Of a stretch of DNA of 64,000 nt, positions 18,340 through 27,363 are shown piece after piece. The stretch is taken from positions 992,001-1,056,000 of the forward strand of contig NZ_LT703001.1 of the NCBI RefSeq assembly GCF_900149705.1, written 5' to 3'. This DNA comes from Sphingorhabdus sp. Alg231-15 (GTDB taxonomy: Bacteria > Pseudomonadota > Alphaproteobacteria > Sphingomonadales > Sphingomonadaceae). The position numbers and the translations under genes are program-made. The notes beneath the pieces were generated by a model. It worked only from the letters and a program-made list of their open reading frames with translations. It was not told the origin of the DNA and did not search any database. Each line of letters begins with the position of its first letter. The first letter of the stretch is position 1.

Positions 18340-19424
18340 TCAACAGCTAGAGCTGCCTCTCTCGGGTTATCACTAAACAGTCCGTCGATTCCGGTTGCCA
18401 GATAGGTTTTAATTTCAGCCTTCACATCCCCAATAGCCGATGCCGTATAGCCGCCCTGAAACTCCGTGGGTAGGAACACATTCTCGATACGGAAGGTCCA
18501 CGGATGAACCAAAAGGCCGGCTGCATGTGCGTCTGCGACAAGGCTGGTCGGCTTCTTCAGACGATCTTGATCGTCGCGACCAATGATCAGATTTTTGGAT
18601 GGCCCTATGCCATCCGCATATCTAGCGATTTCTGAGAGCCCGGTCTCAGTCACCATATCCGCGTAAAGGATTTCCGGTAAATCGGGGGGTCCGCCTTGAT
18701 CCGCAACAAGTTGTACCAGCTGGATGTCCGTTTTTTTGTCCAGTGCCTGCAAGTTTCCAACCTCGAAAGACTGAATAAACACCGGATCATCGGCACCTTC
18801 AAAACCATATTCTTTGAGCAACGCCAGCATCGGTTGTTCATGAGCCAGGCCAATGGAAGCAAAATAAGATGGATGCTTGGTTTCCGGGTAAACACCAATC
18901 CGTTCGCCCGTTTTCGTTTCATGTGCTTTGATCAGTTGCAGCACCTCTTCGAAAGTCGGGATTCCGAATTGCCCATCATAGGGCGTGTTTTGAGGTCTGA
19001 CGTCCGGAAGTCGCTCTTTTGCACGCAATGTTTTTAGCTCTGCCAGCGTGAAATCTTCGGTAAACCAACCGGTATAATCCCGTCCGTCAATCGTCTTGGT
19101 CGTTTTGCGTTCGGCAAATTCCGGTTTATCCGCAACATTTGTCGTACCACTAATCTCGTTTTCATGCCGAGCAATCAGCACGCCGTCTTTGGTCAATACC
19201 AGATCCGGTTCGATGAACTCGGCACCGTGATCGATGCCCCGCTGATAAGCCTCCAATGTATGTTCAATCGTATCCCCGCTAGCTCCGCGATGCGCGATGA
19301 CGATAGGTGGATTACCGGACAGGGTAGCAGCATCTTTCAATGGCATGTCACTACTCTCCGGTTGGGCACTGCAAGCACTGGCTAAGACCAGTATCGAAAG
19401 AGTTAGAAGAACGCGCCCGGACAT
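18321..19424 (-). CDS. Glycerophosphodiester phosphodiesterase, lipoprotein, GlpQ type
   Basis: It cleaves glycerophosphodiesters to sn-glycerol-3-phosphate and an alcohol. The protein has a lipoprotein-like signal with LVLASAC, followed by the GDPD core: VIAHRGASGDTIEHT, HGAEFIEPDLVLTKDGVLIARHE with the metal-binding Glu and Asp, a long GlpQ-type insertion, GVYPETKHPSY, and WTFRIEN near the end. The start ATG at 19424 overlaps the stop of the DUF427 gene by one base (TGATG), so translation is probably coupled. Likely in the periplasm, anchored to a membrane. Confidence 0.92.
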   Translation of the reverse strand: MSGRVLLTLSILVLASACSAQPESSDMPLKDAATLSGNPPIVIAHRGASGDTIEHTLEAYQRGIDHGAEFIEPDLVLTKDGVLIARHENEISGTTNVADKPEFAERKTTKTIDGRDYTGWFTEDFTLAELKTLRAKERLPDVRPQNTPYDGQFGIPTFEEVLQLIKAHETKTGERIGVYPETKHPSYFASIGLAHEQPMLALLKEYGFEGADDPVFIQSFEVGNLQALDKKTDIQLVQLVADQGGPPDLPEILYADMVTETGLSEIARYADGIGPSKNLIIGRDDQDRLKKPTSLVADAHAAGLLVHPWTFRIENVFLPTEFQGGYTASAIGDVKAEIKTYLATGIDGLFSDNPREAALAVDQLGAE

Positions 19425-19708
19425 CAATCTGACACTTCGACGCCGTTCCAGAAAGCGATCCGGTCCTTAATCTCGTGTGCTGCGTCTTTTGGTTCGGGAT
19501 AATACCATGCCGCGTCAGGGTTGGTCTGCCCATCAATGACCAATGTGTGATAAGAGGCTGTTCCTTTCCAAGGACAAAAGGTGGTTTTCTCGCTGTCTGT
19601 TAGCCAATCCGATTTGACGGCATGACGAGGAAAATAGTGATTGCCTTCAACCACTACTGTGTCGTCGCTTTCTGCTATTGTCGCGCCGTTCCATTTTGCC
19701 GTAACCAT
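19424..19708 (-). CDS. DUF427 domain protein
   Basis: A small cytoplasmic protein of 94 residues of the DUF427 beta-rich fold. It shows AKWNGATIAESDDTVVVEGNHYFP, TTFCPWKGTASYHTL, and AAWYYPEPKDAA, all typical. Function unknown. ATG19708 has GGAGAATGAG just upstream and gives the standard length; the longer 19774 frame is less likely. Its start lies inside the tail of the preceding hydrolase-like gene by 34 bases, and its stop overlaps the glycerophosphodiesterase start. Confidence 0.88.
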   Translation of the reverse strand: MVTAKWNGATIAESDDTVVVEGNHYFPRHAVKSDWLTDSEKTTFCPWKGTASYHTLVIDGQTNPDAAWYYPEPKDAAHEIKDRIAFWNGVEVSD

Positions 19709-20229
19709 CTCATTCTCCAATATTTCAGAACCAGGACTATCGTGACCGACAAAGTCAGCGGTGTCCATATCCATATAGCTTCCGATTGTAACACTTTCAT
19801 GCCCCGCGCAGAGATAAAATTCGATATCCCGATAGGCGATACGGCGACCGGCGTCAGCGGTGCGAAATGACGGGTCTCATCCCATGGCCAAAACAGGGCT
19901 GCCCCCAATCCGCCGTTAGTCATTGTATCAAGAAGCCCGTGCGAAGCCATAGAAATAAATAGAAAAATTCCGGCAACGACATAGCGTCCCGGACGAATCA
20001 ACGCGACTGCCAACAGAGCGGAAATGGCCGCGAATAACAGTGAGTGACTTGCCCCACGGTGCCCCCAGCTATCGGAATAGTCGATCCCCAAGCCAAAGCC
20101 GATAACATCTGCGTCGGGCAGCATCGCGAAGACTATTCCGGTCCCGATTACCGGAACCGATAGACGACCTCGTCCCAACATCAATGCTCCGGCAATCGGA
20201 ATTGCAGCATGTGACATTATCGTCGGCAT
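19675..20229 (-). CDS. Membrane-bound metal-dependent hydrolase-like protein (YdjM/DUF457)
   Basis: A 184-residue membrane protein with about five helices. Conserved polar residues sit at the membrane faces: MSHAAIP at the start, MLPDADVIGF, and WGHRGASHSLLF, which give the His/Asp pattern of the YdjM family of putative membrane hydrolases. Enzymatic activity is not proven for the family. The 3' end overlaps the DUF427 gene by 34 bases. Upstream, 22 bases separate it from the YffB-like gene, so 20620 to 18321 may be one operon of four genes. Confidence 0.85.
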   Translation of the reverse strand: MPTIMSHAAIPIAGALMLGRGRLSVPVIGTGIVFAMLPDADVIGFGLGIDYSDSWGHRGASHSLLFAAISALLAVALIRPGRYVVAGIFLFISMASHGLLDTMTNGGLGAALFWPWDETRHFAPLTPVAVSPIGISNFISARGMKVLQSEAIWIWTPLTLSVTIVLVLKYWRMRWLRQNGTARQ

Positions 20230-20251
20230 TAGCCCGCGCTACCTGAGCATT

Positions 20252-20620
20252 CTAACTGTTGCGCGCCGACAGACCGGCCGCCTCATAATCTGCGGCTTTG
20301 AAACCCACGACAAGTTCGTCGCCATGCTCAAGAACCGGGCGTTTGATCATGCTTGGGTTTTCCGCCATCAACATGATGGCGCTGTTTTCATCGATATTTT
20401 CTTTCATCATATCTGGTAGCTTCTTGAACGTCGTACCGCGCTTGTTGAGCAACGGCTCCCAGCCAACCTGCATCACCCAGAGTTCCAACTTGTCCTTGGT
20501 GATCCCAGACTTTTTATAGTCGTGGAAGACATAGTTTATACCGTTTCGTTCCATCCAGTTGCGTGCCTTTTTGATCGTGTCGCAATTGGAAATACCATAC
20601 ATTTTTGTTTCGTTAGCCAT
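20252..20620 (-). CDS. ArsC/Spx-like thioredoxin-fold protein, YffB type
   Basis: A protein of 122 residues in the ArsC/Spx superfamily. MYGISNCDTIKKARNWME places the single N-terminal cysteine at residue 13, followed by FHDYKKSG, WEPLLNKRGTTFKKL and the C-terminal IKRPVLEHG. This is the YffB subgroup, which binds glutathione; it lacks the CxxC of Spx. It is probably neither an arsenate reductase nor an RNA-polymerase-binding regulator. ATG20620 is preferred over 20647, since homologues begin within a few residues of the MYGI motif. Confidence 0.87.
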   Translation of the reverse strand: MANETKMYGISNCDTIKKARNWMERNGINYVFHDYKKSGITKDKLELWVMQVGWEPLLNKRGTTFKKLPDMMKENIDENSAIMLMAENPSMIKRPVLEHGDELVVGFKAADYEAAGLSARNS

Positions 20621-20734
20621 GACTATACTCATCCTGTTTTCTGACATTGCTCATTATTTGGATCAGCAACGCACTCTCCAAAGGGATTAGCCAGAAATAA
20701 TCGCTGCGCAAGAGCCAATCTCTAGAAGATCAGC

Positions 20735-21217
20735 CTAGCCCTGCTCTTTATCTTCAACAGCAATATCAAAGTGCAGTACATCTTCACGCGTTCCAAGGCC
20801 GGTGTAGAGGGCAATAGCGGGATCATCCCCATGATCCGCCTGTACAAAGACCACCCAAGCACCTCGCTCCGATGCGATTTTGCGCACGGCGTCGAATAGC
20901 TTTGTCGCGATATGCTTCCGGCGAAAGTTCTCAAGAACCGCCAGATCGTAGATGTAGATCTCGGAGCGCTCCTGCTCCAGTTTTTCCAATTCATAGGCCG
21001 CTATCCCGCCGACAACTTCTCCATCTACTAACGCGACAAGTGCAATGAAGTGCTCACGGGCCAGTAGTTTCTGGAGATAGGCGTCGCCGGATGCCGCGGA
21101 ATCATAGGTCTCTTCTTCCTCAAATGCCGTTCCGAAAATATCTAACAGGCCGCGTGCGAGCTCTGTATCTTCTGAGGTTAACTGTCGGATCATAGGGGGC
21201 GGTGAAACTTCAGGCAT
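20735..21217 (-). CDS. GNAT acetyltransferase of the AAC(3)-I aminoglycoside family
   Basis: A 160-residue GNAT protein. The centre and C-terminus closely follow the gentamicin acetyltransferase AAC(3)-Ia as I remember it: SEIYIYDLAV, then RRKHIATKLFD (acetyl-CoA loop), VFVQADHGDDPAIALYT, and REDVLHFDI. The N-terminal part (LLDIFGTAFEE) also fits. ATG21217 has AGGAG five bases before it. No integron, transposon or other resistance gene is nearby, so this appears to be a resident chromosomal relative. Whether it acetylates aminoglycosides cannot be read from the sequence. Confidence 0.85.
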   Translation of the reverse strand: MPEVSPPPMIRQLTSEDTELARGLLDIFGTAFEEEETYDSAASGDAYLQKLLAREHFIALVALVDGEVVGGIAAYELEKLEQERSEIYIYDLAVLENFRRKHIATKLFDAVRKIASERGAWVVFVQADHGDDPAIALYTGLGTREDVLHFDIAVEDKEQG

Positions 21218-21297
21218 GATCACTCCTACATAACAGAAACACGGATCATGCTAAACGAAACTAACCTGGAATATCCCGTTTGCATCAACAGCAGCAC

Positions 21298-21711
21298 TTA
21301 TTCAAACCGCCGGCCAATGGTCACGACCGGCTGCACCTCATATCCAAGCGCTTCATAAAACCCGATAGCCTGCTCGTTATCCTCCCGCACCATCAACTGG
21401 ATTTTTGGCGCACGCCGTTCAAGCAACCAATGCTCTGCTGCTAACATCATCTCTCGTCCCAGACCGTGCATACGGCTGTCTGGTGCCACACCGAGATAAT
21501 AGACCCAGCCGCGATGGCCGTCATAACCCACCATGACTGTTGCCATCAGATGCCCCTCCTTCTCCAGACACAGGATATCAGCCGCCGGGTTCTCCACAGC
21601 CCGCGTAAAATCGGCCGCAGCATCATTCCACGGGCGAGTAAGATCGCAGGCCTCCCAAAGCGACAAGACCGCATCGCAATCATCCGCAACCGCAATACGC
21701 GTCCTATTCAC
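21298..21711 (-). CDS. GNAT acetyltransferase, YpeA-like
   Basis: A GNAT protein of 137 residues. It starts with RIAVADDCDAVLSLWEACDLTRPWNDAAADF, typical of the YpeA group, and has the acetyl-CoA-binding stretch RMHGLGREMMLAAEHWL and the C-terminal NEQAIGFYEALGYE. The acceptor is unknown. The start overlaps the stop of the endonuclease III-like gene by four bases (ATGA), so the two are cotranscribed. The next gene downstream, the AAC(3)-I-like one, is separated by 80 bases. Confidence 0.88.
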   Translation of the reverse strand: MNRTRIAVADDCDAVLSLWEACDLTRPWNDAAADFTRAVENPAADILCLEKEGHLMATVMVGYDGHRGWVYYLGVAPDSRMHGLGREMMLAAEHWLLERRAPKIQLMVREDNEQAIGFYEALGYEVQPVVTIGRRFE

Positions 21712-22439
21712 GATGCTGCACTCTCATGATGCCGCACTCCAGCATCCTGGCCAGTTTGACAGTCACCACGGACTGGACAAGTTGCACAATCGGGGCGGGA
21801 CGGACGACAGTGGATCTGGCCCAGCCGTTTTACCAGCAGATGATGCTCATCGACATCCGCTGCTGTCCAGTCCGGTGGCAGAACAGGCATCAAAATGTCA
21901 TAGACTCGCGCCGTATCCGCTTTGGCAGGCACCAGTCCAATGCGCTGAACCACCCGGCGGTGATGCGTGTCGATGACCAACGCCTTGCGTTCCAACATAC
22001 TGTTGGTCATCACACCAGCACTGATCTTGCGCGCAACACCGGGCAGAGTTTCCAGCCATGCCATCGCCTCTGCAGTTTCCATTTCCATCAAATGAGGCAG
22101 ATCAGCCGCCCCGCATTGCCTGATGATTTCGGTGAGACAATCTTGCAACCGGCTTGCCGACAGATCCGGAAAAGTTTGATTTGCCAGAGAATCTGTAAGT
22201 GCTTCCAAGGGCTGCCCTGCAACAGCTTCCCAACTACCCAGATCCGCCAGCAAGCGATCGGTTGAAGCGTTGGACACCGCCGTTTTCGTTCGTGCGCCAA
22301 TTACACCTTGTACCAATGTCCAGACCGGGTCGCGGCGCTTGTTCGCCGGACGCACAATCCGCCCGAATTGTGCGATCAGTTGCCGCTGGATCCGATCCAG
22401 CAAAGCGGGTCGGGAATCGAAGTCAAAGGTCGCCTGCAT
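21708..22439 (-). CDS. Endonuclease III-like HhH-GPD base excision glycosylase
   Basis: A DNA glycosylase/AP lyase of about 243 residues. The helix-hairpin-helix segment LPGVARKISAGV supplies the catalytic-type lysine, IDTHHRRV the aspartate, and the end has four cysteines spaced C-x6-C-x2-C-x5-C for a [4Fe-4S] cluster, as in Nth. The sequence is divergent enough from classical Nth that it is probably the second, Nth-like paralogue common in sphingomonads; substrate range unknown. ATG22439 gives the expected start; the frame runs to 22514 and would overlap the oxidoreductase end. Confidence 0.87.
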   Translation of the reverse strand: MQATFDFDSRPALLDRIQRQLIAQFGRIVRPANKRRDPVWTLVQGVIGARTKTAVSNASTDRLLADLGSWEAVAGQPLEALTDSLANQTFPDLSASRLQDCLTEIIRQCGAADLPHLMEMETAEAMAWLETLPGVARKISAGVMTNSMLERKALVIDTHHRRVVQRIGLVPAKADTARVYDILMPVLPPDWTAADVDEHHLLVKRLGQIHCRPSRPDCATCPVRGDCQTGQDAGVRHHESAAS

Positions 22440-22503
22440 GGGACGCAGGATGCCTTGAGACCCTGCATATGACAAGGTGGTCGCGGACAGACAGCCGCGA
22501 TAG

Positions 22504-23511
22504 TCAGATATCAACCACTATTTTTCCGAAATGCGCGCCCGATTCCTGATGACGGAAGGCGTCGGCCAAATCCGATAGCGGGAAATGCTTGTCGAGCACC
22601 GGCTTGATGCCATTGACGTTTATCGCCGCAATCATATCAAGCTGCTGCGCGCGGCTTCCGACGGTCAGGCCCTGCACGCGTAGGTTCTTGGCCATCAACA
22701 AACCGGTCTGAACCGGCCCGGCAAATCCGGTCAGTACACCGATCAGTGCAATATGCCCGCCAATGCGTGTAGCCATCATGGATTGGTCCAGCGTGCCCGG
22801 ACCGCCAATTTCAACCACGCAATCGACACCCTTACCGCCGGTAAGCTCAAGCACTTTTGGTCCCCAGGCCTCGACGTCCTTGTAGTTGATCAAATAATCC
22901 GCGCCTAACGCCTTGAGCCGCTCCAGTTTTTCGTCGGATGAAGACGTTGCAATTACCGTCGCGCCTGCCGCTTTGGCAAATTGCAACGCAAATATCGAAA
23001 CGCCGCCGGTACCTTGCACCAACACTGTATCGCCCGGTTTTACGGAGCCATCAACAAACAGGGCTCGCCAGGCAGTGAGCCCCGCGCAGGTCAGCGTCGC
23101 CGCTTCGGCAGCGCTATAGCCCTGAGGCGCATGGGTCCAGGCTGTGGCCGGGCCAACCGCCTGTTCACAAGCGTAACCATCAATCCCGTCACCGGGCACG
23201 CGCTGGAACCCGCCTTCGGGCGGGGTGCCATCGATCCAGTCGGGAAAGAAGGTCGAGACCACTGCATCACCAACTTTAAACTCGGTAACCCCCTCACCCA
23301 CCGCAGTTACTTCGCCTGCGCCGTCTGACATAGGAATACGGTTTTCGGCCGTCGGCAGCATACCCTTGACCACCGCATAATCATGATAGTTGAGCGAAGA
23401 AGCCCGCAGCCGCACCGCAATTTCACCCGCATCCGGGGCGGCAGGTTCTGGGAGATCGACCAATTTGAGATTATCGAGCGATGCGGGAGCTTGAAGTTGG
23501 ATGGCTTTCAT
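22504..23511 (-). CDS. Zinc-independent MDR oxidoreductase, quinone reductase-like
   Basis: A 335-residue medium-chain dehydrogenase. It has the GroES-like N-terminal domain with SSLNYHDYAVVKG and PMSDGAGEVTAVGEGV, and a Rossmann domain with VQGTGGVSIFALQFAKAAGATVIATSSSDEKL. The zinc-binding cysteines and histidine of alcohol dehydrogenases are missing, so it is likely an NADPH-dependent quinone or enone reductase. AGGAGAAAA precedes ATG23511. It lies upstream of the glycosylase gene; their ends are near-adjacent when the shorter glycosylase start is used. Confidence 0.9.
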   Translation of the reverse strand: MKAIQLQAPASLDNLKLVDLPEPAAPDAGEIAVRLRASSLNYHDYAVVKGMLPTAENRIPMSDGAGEVTAVGEGVTEFKVGDAVVSTFFPDWIDGTPPEGGFQRVPGDGIDGYACEQAVGPATAWTHAPQGYSAAEAATLTCAGLTAWRALFVDGSVKPGDTVLVQGTGGVSIFALQFAKAAGATVIATSSSDEKLERLKALGADYLINYKDVEAWGPKVLELTGGKGVDCVVEIGGPGTLDQSMMATRIGGHIALIGVLTGFAGPVQTGLLMAKNLRVQGLTVGSRAQQLDMIAAINVNGIKPVLDKHFPLSDLADAFRHQESGAHFGKIVVDI

Positions 23512-23541
23512 GGGTTTTCTCCTAGATATTTTTCAGAATAA

Positions 23542-23964
23542 TTATTTTTCAACTCTATTGGCCTGATGCATCTTCCAAAGCCAGCGCGCCGCCATCCCTA
23601 TGACCAGAGCGCAGAACAGCCAGATAAGCTGATAAAGGCCAGCCAGACCAATCCAAGGATGAGAGTGGCTTTGTTCGGCCATATAAATAATTTGAACCAC
23701 ATTTGGGATAAAAACTGCTGCCTCAACCGCAATCAAATATGCAAGCCAACTTGACGGAACGTTCCAAGCGGCAAGCGTAGCGATGAATGCCGGGGCGACA
23801 AAAAACCAGTCAGCCAAGTCTGACCCGTTCATTGAAGCGAATTGTGCCAGCCAGCCGGGATACATTTCTTCGACCGTACCAAATACAATGACAAGGCTAA
23901 TCGTTGGTATAAGTAGTGCCAGCAAACGGGCCAATGGGGATAGATATCTCCGCTTCACTCCCAC
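23542..23964 (-). CDS. Small membrane protein, unknown
   Basis: A 140-residue protein with four hydrophobic segments ([55 protein letters not shown]) and a basic C-terminus. I do not recognise the family. The start is GTG at 23964, inside the last codons of guaA (ten-base overlap), or GTG23958; no ATG is available early in the frame. The overlap suggests translational coupling with guaA, but a functional link to GMP synthesis is not implied. Confidence 0.6.
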   Translation of the reverse strand: MGVKRRYLSPLARLLALLIPTISLVIVFGTVEEMYPGWLAQFASMNGSDLADWFFVAPAFIATLAAWNVPSSWLAYLIAVEAAVFIPNVVQIIYMAEQSHSHPWIGLAGLYQLIWLFCALVIGMAARWLWKMHQANRVEK

Positions 23965-25514
23965 TCAATCGTTCCCGGTGGCTTCGAGGTATAATCGTAA
24001 ACCACTCGGTTTATTCCCTTCACCTCATTGACAATTCTTGTCGCAACCCGTGTCAGGAAGCTGGCGTCAAAGGGATAGACATCGGCGGTCATGCCATCGG
24101 TACTGGTCACAGCACGCAGGCCGCAAACGCTGTCATAGGTGCGGTGATCGCCCATCACGCCGACTGTCTTCACCGGGAGCAATACTGCAAAAGCTTGCCA
24201 GATCGCATCATATAATCCGGCATTTCGGATTTCTTCCAGATAGATAGCATCGGCTTTGCGTAAAATGTCGCAACGTTCTTTGGTCACTTCTCCGGGGATG
24301 CGGATGGCAAGACCCGGACCAGGAAATGGATGGCGGCCGACGAAAATCTCCGGCAGACCAAGCTCGCGGCCCAGCGCGCGCACTTCATCCTTGAACAGTT
24401 CGCGCAGCGGTTCAACCAGTTTCATATTCATGCGTTCGGGAAGCCCGCCAACATTATGGTGCGACTTGATCGTCACGCTCGGTCCACCTGTAAAGGATAC
24501 GCTCTCGATCACATCTGGGTATAGCGTGCCTTGCGCAAGAAAATCTGCGCCGCCGACTTTTTTTGCCTCGATTTCAAAGACATCAATAAAGGTCTTGCCA
24601 ATAAACTTGCGCTTCTTTTCCGGATCCGTCTCGCCCTTCAGGCCGTTCAGGAATAGTGTCTCGACGTCGAGATGTACGAGCGGAATATTATAATGACCTT
24701 TGAACAGGCTCACAACCTGATCCGCCTCGCTCTGCCGCATCAATCCGTGATCGACAAAGACGCAGGTTAGCTGTTCGCCAATCGCCTCGTGAATCAGCAC
24801 CGCCGCAACTGCGCTGTCAACGCCGCCGGAAAGGCCACAAATAACTTTACCGTCACCGACCTGTTCACGGATTTCCTTGATCTTGGCAGCCTTAAACTCC
24901 GCCATCGTCCAGTCACCGGCACAGCCGCAGACATGACGGACGAAATTGGCGATCAGCTTGCCGCCATCAGGCGTATGCACCACTTCAGGATGGAACTGCA
25001 TGCCGTAAAAACGTTTCTCATCATCAGCGATAATCGCAAACGGCGCGCCTTCCGTAGTCGCGACAATCCGAAAGCCGGGAGCAAACTCGGTAACCTTGTC
25101 ACCGTGACTCATCCACACCTGATGCTTTTCACCGACCTTCCAAAGGCCATCAAATAGAACGCAGCTTTCCGAAATCTCGATAAAGGCCCGGCCAAACTCG
25201 CCGCTTTCGCCGCCCTCAACCTGACCGCCCAATTGCGTCGTCATGACCTGCTGGCCATAACAGATTCCGAGAACCGGAATATCGGCATCGAGAAACGCTT
25301 GCGGAATGCGCGGACTGCCGTCCTCGGTGACACTTGCCGGACCGCCAGAGAGGATAATCCCCTTAGGCTTCATCCGTGCAAACGCCTCCTCGGCATTGTT
25401 GAACGGGGCGATTTCCGAATAGACCCCCGCTTCACGAACCCGGCGGGCGATAAGCTGCGTGACCTGAGAGCCGAAATCGACGATCAGGATGGTTTCTTCA
25501 TGGGCAATAGACAT
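23955..25514 (-). CDS. guaA: GMP synthase (glutamine-hydrolysing)
   Basis: GuaA converts XMP to GMP with ATP and glutamine. The 519-residue enzyme has a class I amidotransferase domain with Cys85 in GICYGQQ and His175/Glu177 in FHPEVVH, then an ATP pyrophosphatase domain with SGGVDS at 229-234, and the C-terminal dimerisation domain ending in [14 protein letters not shown]. Length is standard. No guaB is nearby. Upstream lies a 73-base gap and then the prsT-like gene, whose stop is at 25588. Confidence 0.98.
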   Translation of the reverse strand: MSIAHEETILIVDFGSQVTQLIARRVREAGVYSEIAPFNNAEEAFARMKPKGIILSGGPASVTEDGSPRIPQAFLDADIPVLGICYGQQVMTTQLGGQVEGGESGEFGRAFIEISESCVLFDGLWKVGEKHQVWMSHGDKVTEFAPGFRIVATTEGAPFAIIADDEKRFYGMQFHPEVVHTPDGGKLIANFVRHVCGCAGDWTMAEFKAAKIKEIREQVGDGKVICGLSGGVDSAVAAVLIHEAIGEQLTCVFVDHGLMRQSEADQVVSLFKGHYNIPLVHLDVETLFLNGLKGETDPEKKRKFIGKTFIDVFEIEAKKVGGADFLAQGTLYPDVIESVSFTGGPSVTIKSHHNVGGLPERMNMKLVEPLRELFKDEVRALGRELGLPEIFVGRHPFPGPGLAIRIPGEVTKERCDILRKADAIYLEEIRNAGLYDAIWQAFAVLLPVKTVGVMGDHRTYDSVCGLRAVTSTDGMTADVYPFDASFLTRVATRIVNEVKGINRVVYDYTSKPPGTIEWE

Positions 25515-25587
25515 GATGAGCGCTTAATCCGATGCGCCCGGAGAGTCTATAGGTTGTCGCGCGGATTGAACAGATTTTGACCTTTAT

Positions 25588-27234
25588 TCAAAGCCGGGCG
25601 AGCAGTTGGTCGATCTGTGCTTGTTGTTCCCTGCCTGCGAAGGCTTTCAGGCCAGAGATGACCCGCTTTGCTTCGGTATTTTTTCCATTGGCAGCAAGCG
25701 CATTGGCAAGATGCCAGCGAATCTCCAGATTTCCTGGTGCACGCGCCGACGCTTGGCGCAGCAGCTGTAACGCTTCACCAATGTCCTGACCTGATTGCAG
25801 TAGGGTCCAACCGAGCGTGTCAATGACATTGGGGTCATCGGGCGTCAGAGCAAGAGCGGCGCGGGCGAATTTGACGGCCTCCGCCTTGTTGCCCAGCTCT
25901 AGCTGGACGAGCGCACTATTGTTCATGATGATCGCATTGCTGCTAAGGCCGGATGCCCGCAGATCGGCATAGATGCTATCTGCCTTTTGCCATTCCTTAT
26001 TGGCGATCGCCTGCCCCGCTTCGGTCATTTTCAGTGCGATATCATCCCGTCCCCCCGGAGCTTTAGCGCGTTCGGCAAAACTGCTTGCTGACGGATCATC
26101 TTGGAGATCGCCCAACTTGGCCGCCAGAGCGAGCAATTGCGGAGTTGCCGTTGCTCGGTTGGCCGCTGGCTTGACCAGCTGATAGGCCTCCCGTTCATTC
26201 CCAGCTGCTGCAAGCGCGTGACCAAGAACGGTTGTCCCCTGCACATGACCCGGCATATCGAGGAGAAATCTGCGCAACTGGTCAATCGCCTGCTCGTGAT
26301 TGCCTTTCAGATAGGCAATCTCTCCGCGCAACAAGGCCACGCCCGGAACATCATTCAGCGTCTCTCCGGCGCCCTGAACCAGTTCGTGGGCGCGGTCGAT
26401 TTCGCCGTCATTGAATGCCAGCCTTGCCATCAGGAACAGCGCCATCGGATGCCCTGGGGCAATATCCAGCACTCTTTTCAGACCGGCCTTTGCCGCTTTA
26501 TCGTCACCAAGGTCAGCATTTACCGCAGCGACTGAAAAGAGCGGAGTGACGCTGTCAGGATAGAGCTTCAATGCCTTATCAAAGACAGTTTTTGCAGCTG
26601 GTAAGTCCTGACGCATCAGAGCCAGTTGGCCAGACAGCAGCAGAGCATCAAGATTATCTGGTCCATGTTTAAGCGCCAAGGCTGCAGTCTGCCTCGCGGC
26701 ACTGATATTGCGGTTGTCAATCTCGTAATTGCCACGCAATGCGAGTAATACTGGGTCGTTGGGCGCAGCGGCAAGACCTTCCGACAGTGCTGCCACAGCT
26801 TCCTCTTTACGGTCGAGTTGCAGCAGGGCCTGCGCCTTTACCCAATAGGTCAGGCTGACATGATCTGGATCCGGATTTTCAGTCAGCATCAATGCACGTT
26901 CCGGCATGTCCCGGAGCAGCAACGCATGCGCCATCAGGCTGGGCAGTTCTGCCTTATATTGTGCGCTATCGGCCAGCTTCTCCAACGCTGCCTCTGCCGC
27001 AACACCGTCGCCCAGGCGCAGCTGTGTTTTCGCAAATAGCAGGTTAGCTGCTGGATCAGCGCTGTTTTCCTGCAGCGCGGAAAGCAAATGTATACGCGCG
27101 CTGCGATAGTCATTTTTGGCAAAAGCCGCTTCAGCATCGGCCATTGGATCGCCCTCACCCAACGTGCAGGCGCCAAGCGAAAGCGCTATGGCAAGAAGTG
27201 AAGCCGTAATCGCGGTTTTTGGCAGATGAATCAT
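25588..27234 (-). CDS. TPR lipoprotein, PrsT-like (PEP-CTERM system)
   Basis: A lipoprotein of about 548 residues. The signal peptide ends with ALSLGAC, and the rest is built of TPR-like repeats, about a dozen, from DAEAAFAKNDYRSARIHLLSAL onward. This layout, next to a PEP-CTERM surface protein, fits PrsT, the TPR protein that accompanies exosortase systems. In that case it would act in the periplasm during export of PEP-CTERM proteins or exopolysaccharide. ATG27234 has AGAGG just upstream and puts the signal peptide at the N-terminus. No exosortase or exopolysaccharide genes are in the window. Confidence 0.75.
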   Translation of the reverse strand: MIHLPKTAITASLLAIALSLGACTLGEGDPMADAEAAFAKNDYRSARIHLLSALQENSADPAANLLFAKTQLRLGDGVAAEAALEKLADSAQYKAELPSLMAHALLLRDMPERALMLTENPDPDHVSLTYWVKAQALLQLDRKEEAVAALSEGLAAAPNDPVLLALRGNYEIDNRNISAARQTAALALKHGPDNLDALLLSGQLALMRQDLPAAKTVFDKALKLYPDSVTPLFSVAAVNADLGDDKAAKAGLKRVLDIAPGHPMALFLMARLAFNDGEIDRAHELVQGAGETLNDVPGVALLRGEIAYLKGNHEQAIDQLRRFLLDMPGHVQGTTVLGHALAAAGNEREAYQLVKPAANRATATPQLLALAAKLGDLQDDPSASSFAERAKAPGGRDDIALKMTEAGQAIANKEWQKADSIYADLRASGLSSNAIIMNNSALVQLELGNKAEAVKFARAALALTPDDPNVIDTLGWTLLQSGQDIGEALQLLRQASARAPGNLEIRWHLANALAANGKNTEAKRVISGLKAFAGREQQAQIDQLLARL

Positions 27235-27304
27235 CTGCCTCTGATAACCAGAAAAGCCTTTAGAAAAGCCTAAACCAACGATTGAAAGAACCTGAAAGCA
27301 GGGC

Positions 27305-27341
27305 AAAAAGAAACCGGGCGCTGATTGGGCCACCCGGTTTC
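27305..27341 (-). terminator. Rho-independent terminator after PEP-CTERM gene
   Basis: A nine-base perfect stem, GAAACCGGG (27310-27318) with CCCGGTTTC (27333-27341), is followed on the minus strand by five T residues. It lies 23 bases after the PEP-CTERM stop and before the prsT-like gene, so the surface protein can be made in larger amounts than PrsT, or independently. Confidence 0.85.
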
Positions 27342-27363
27342 AGTCGTTAATAAGTGAGGCTGT

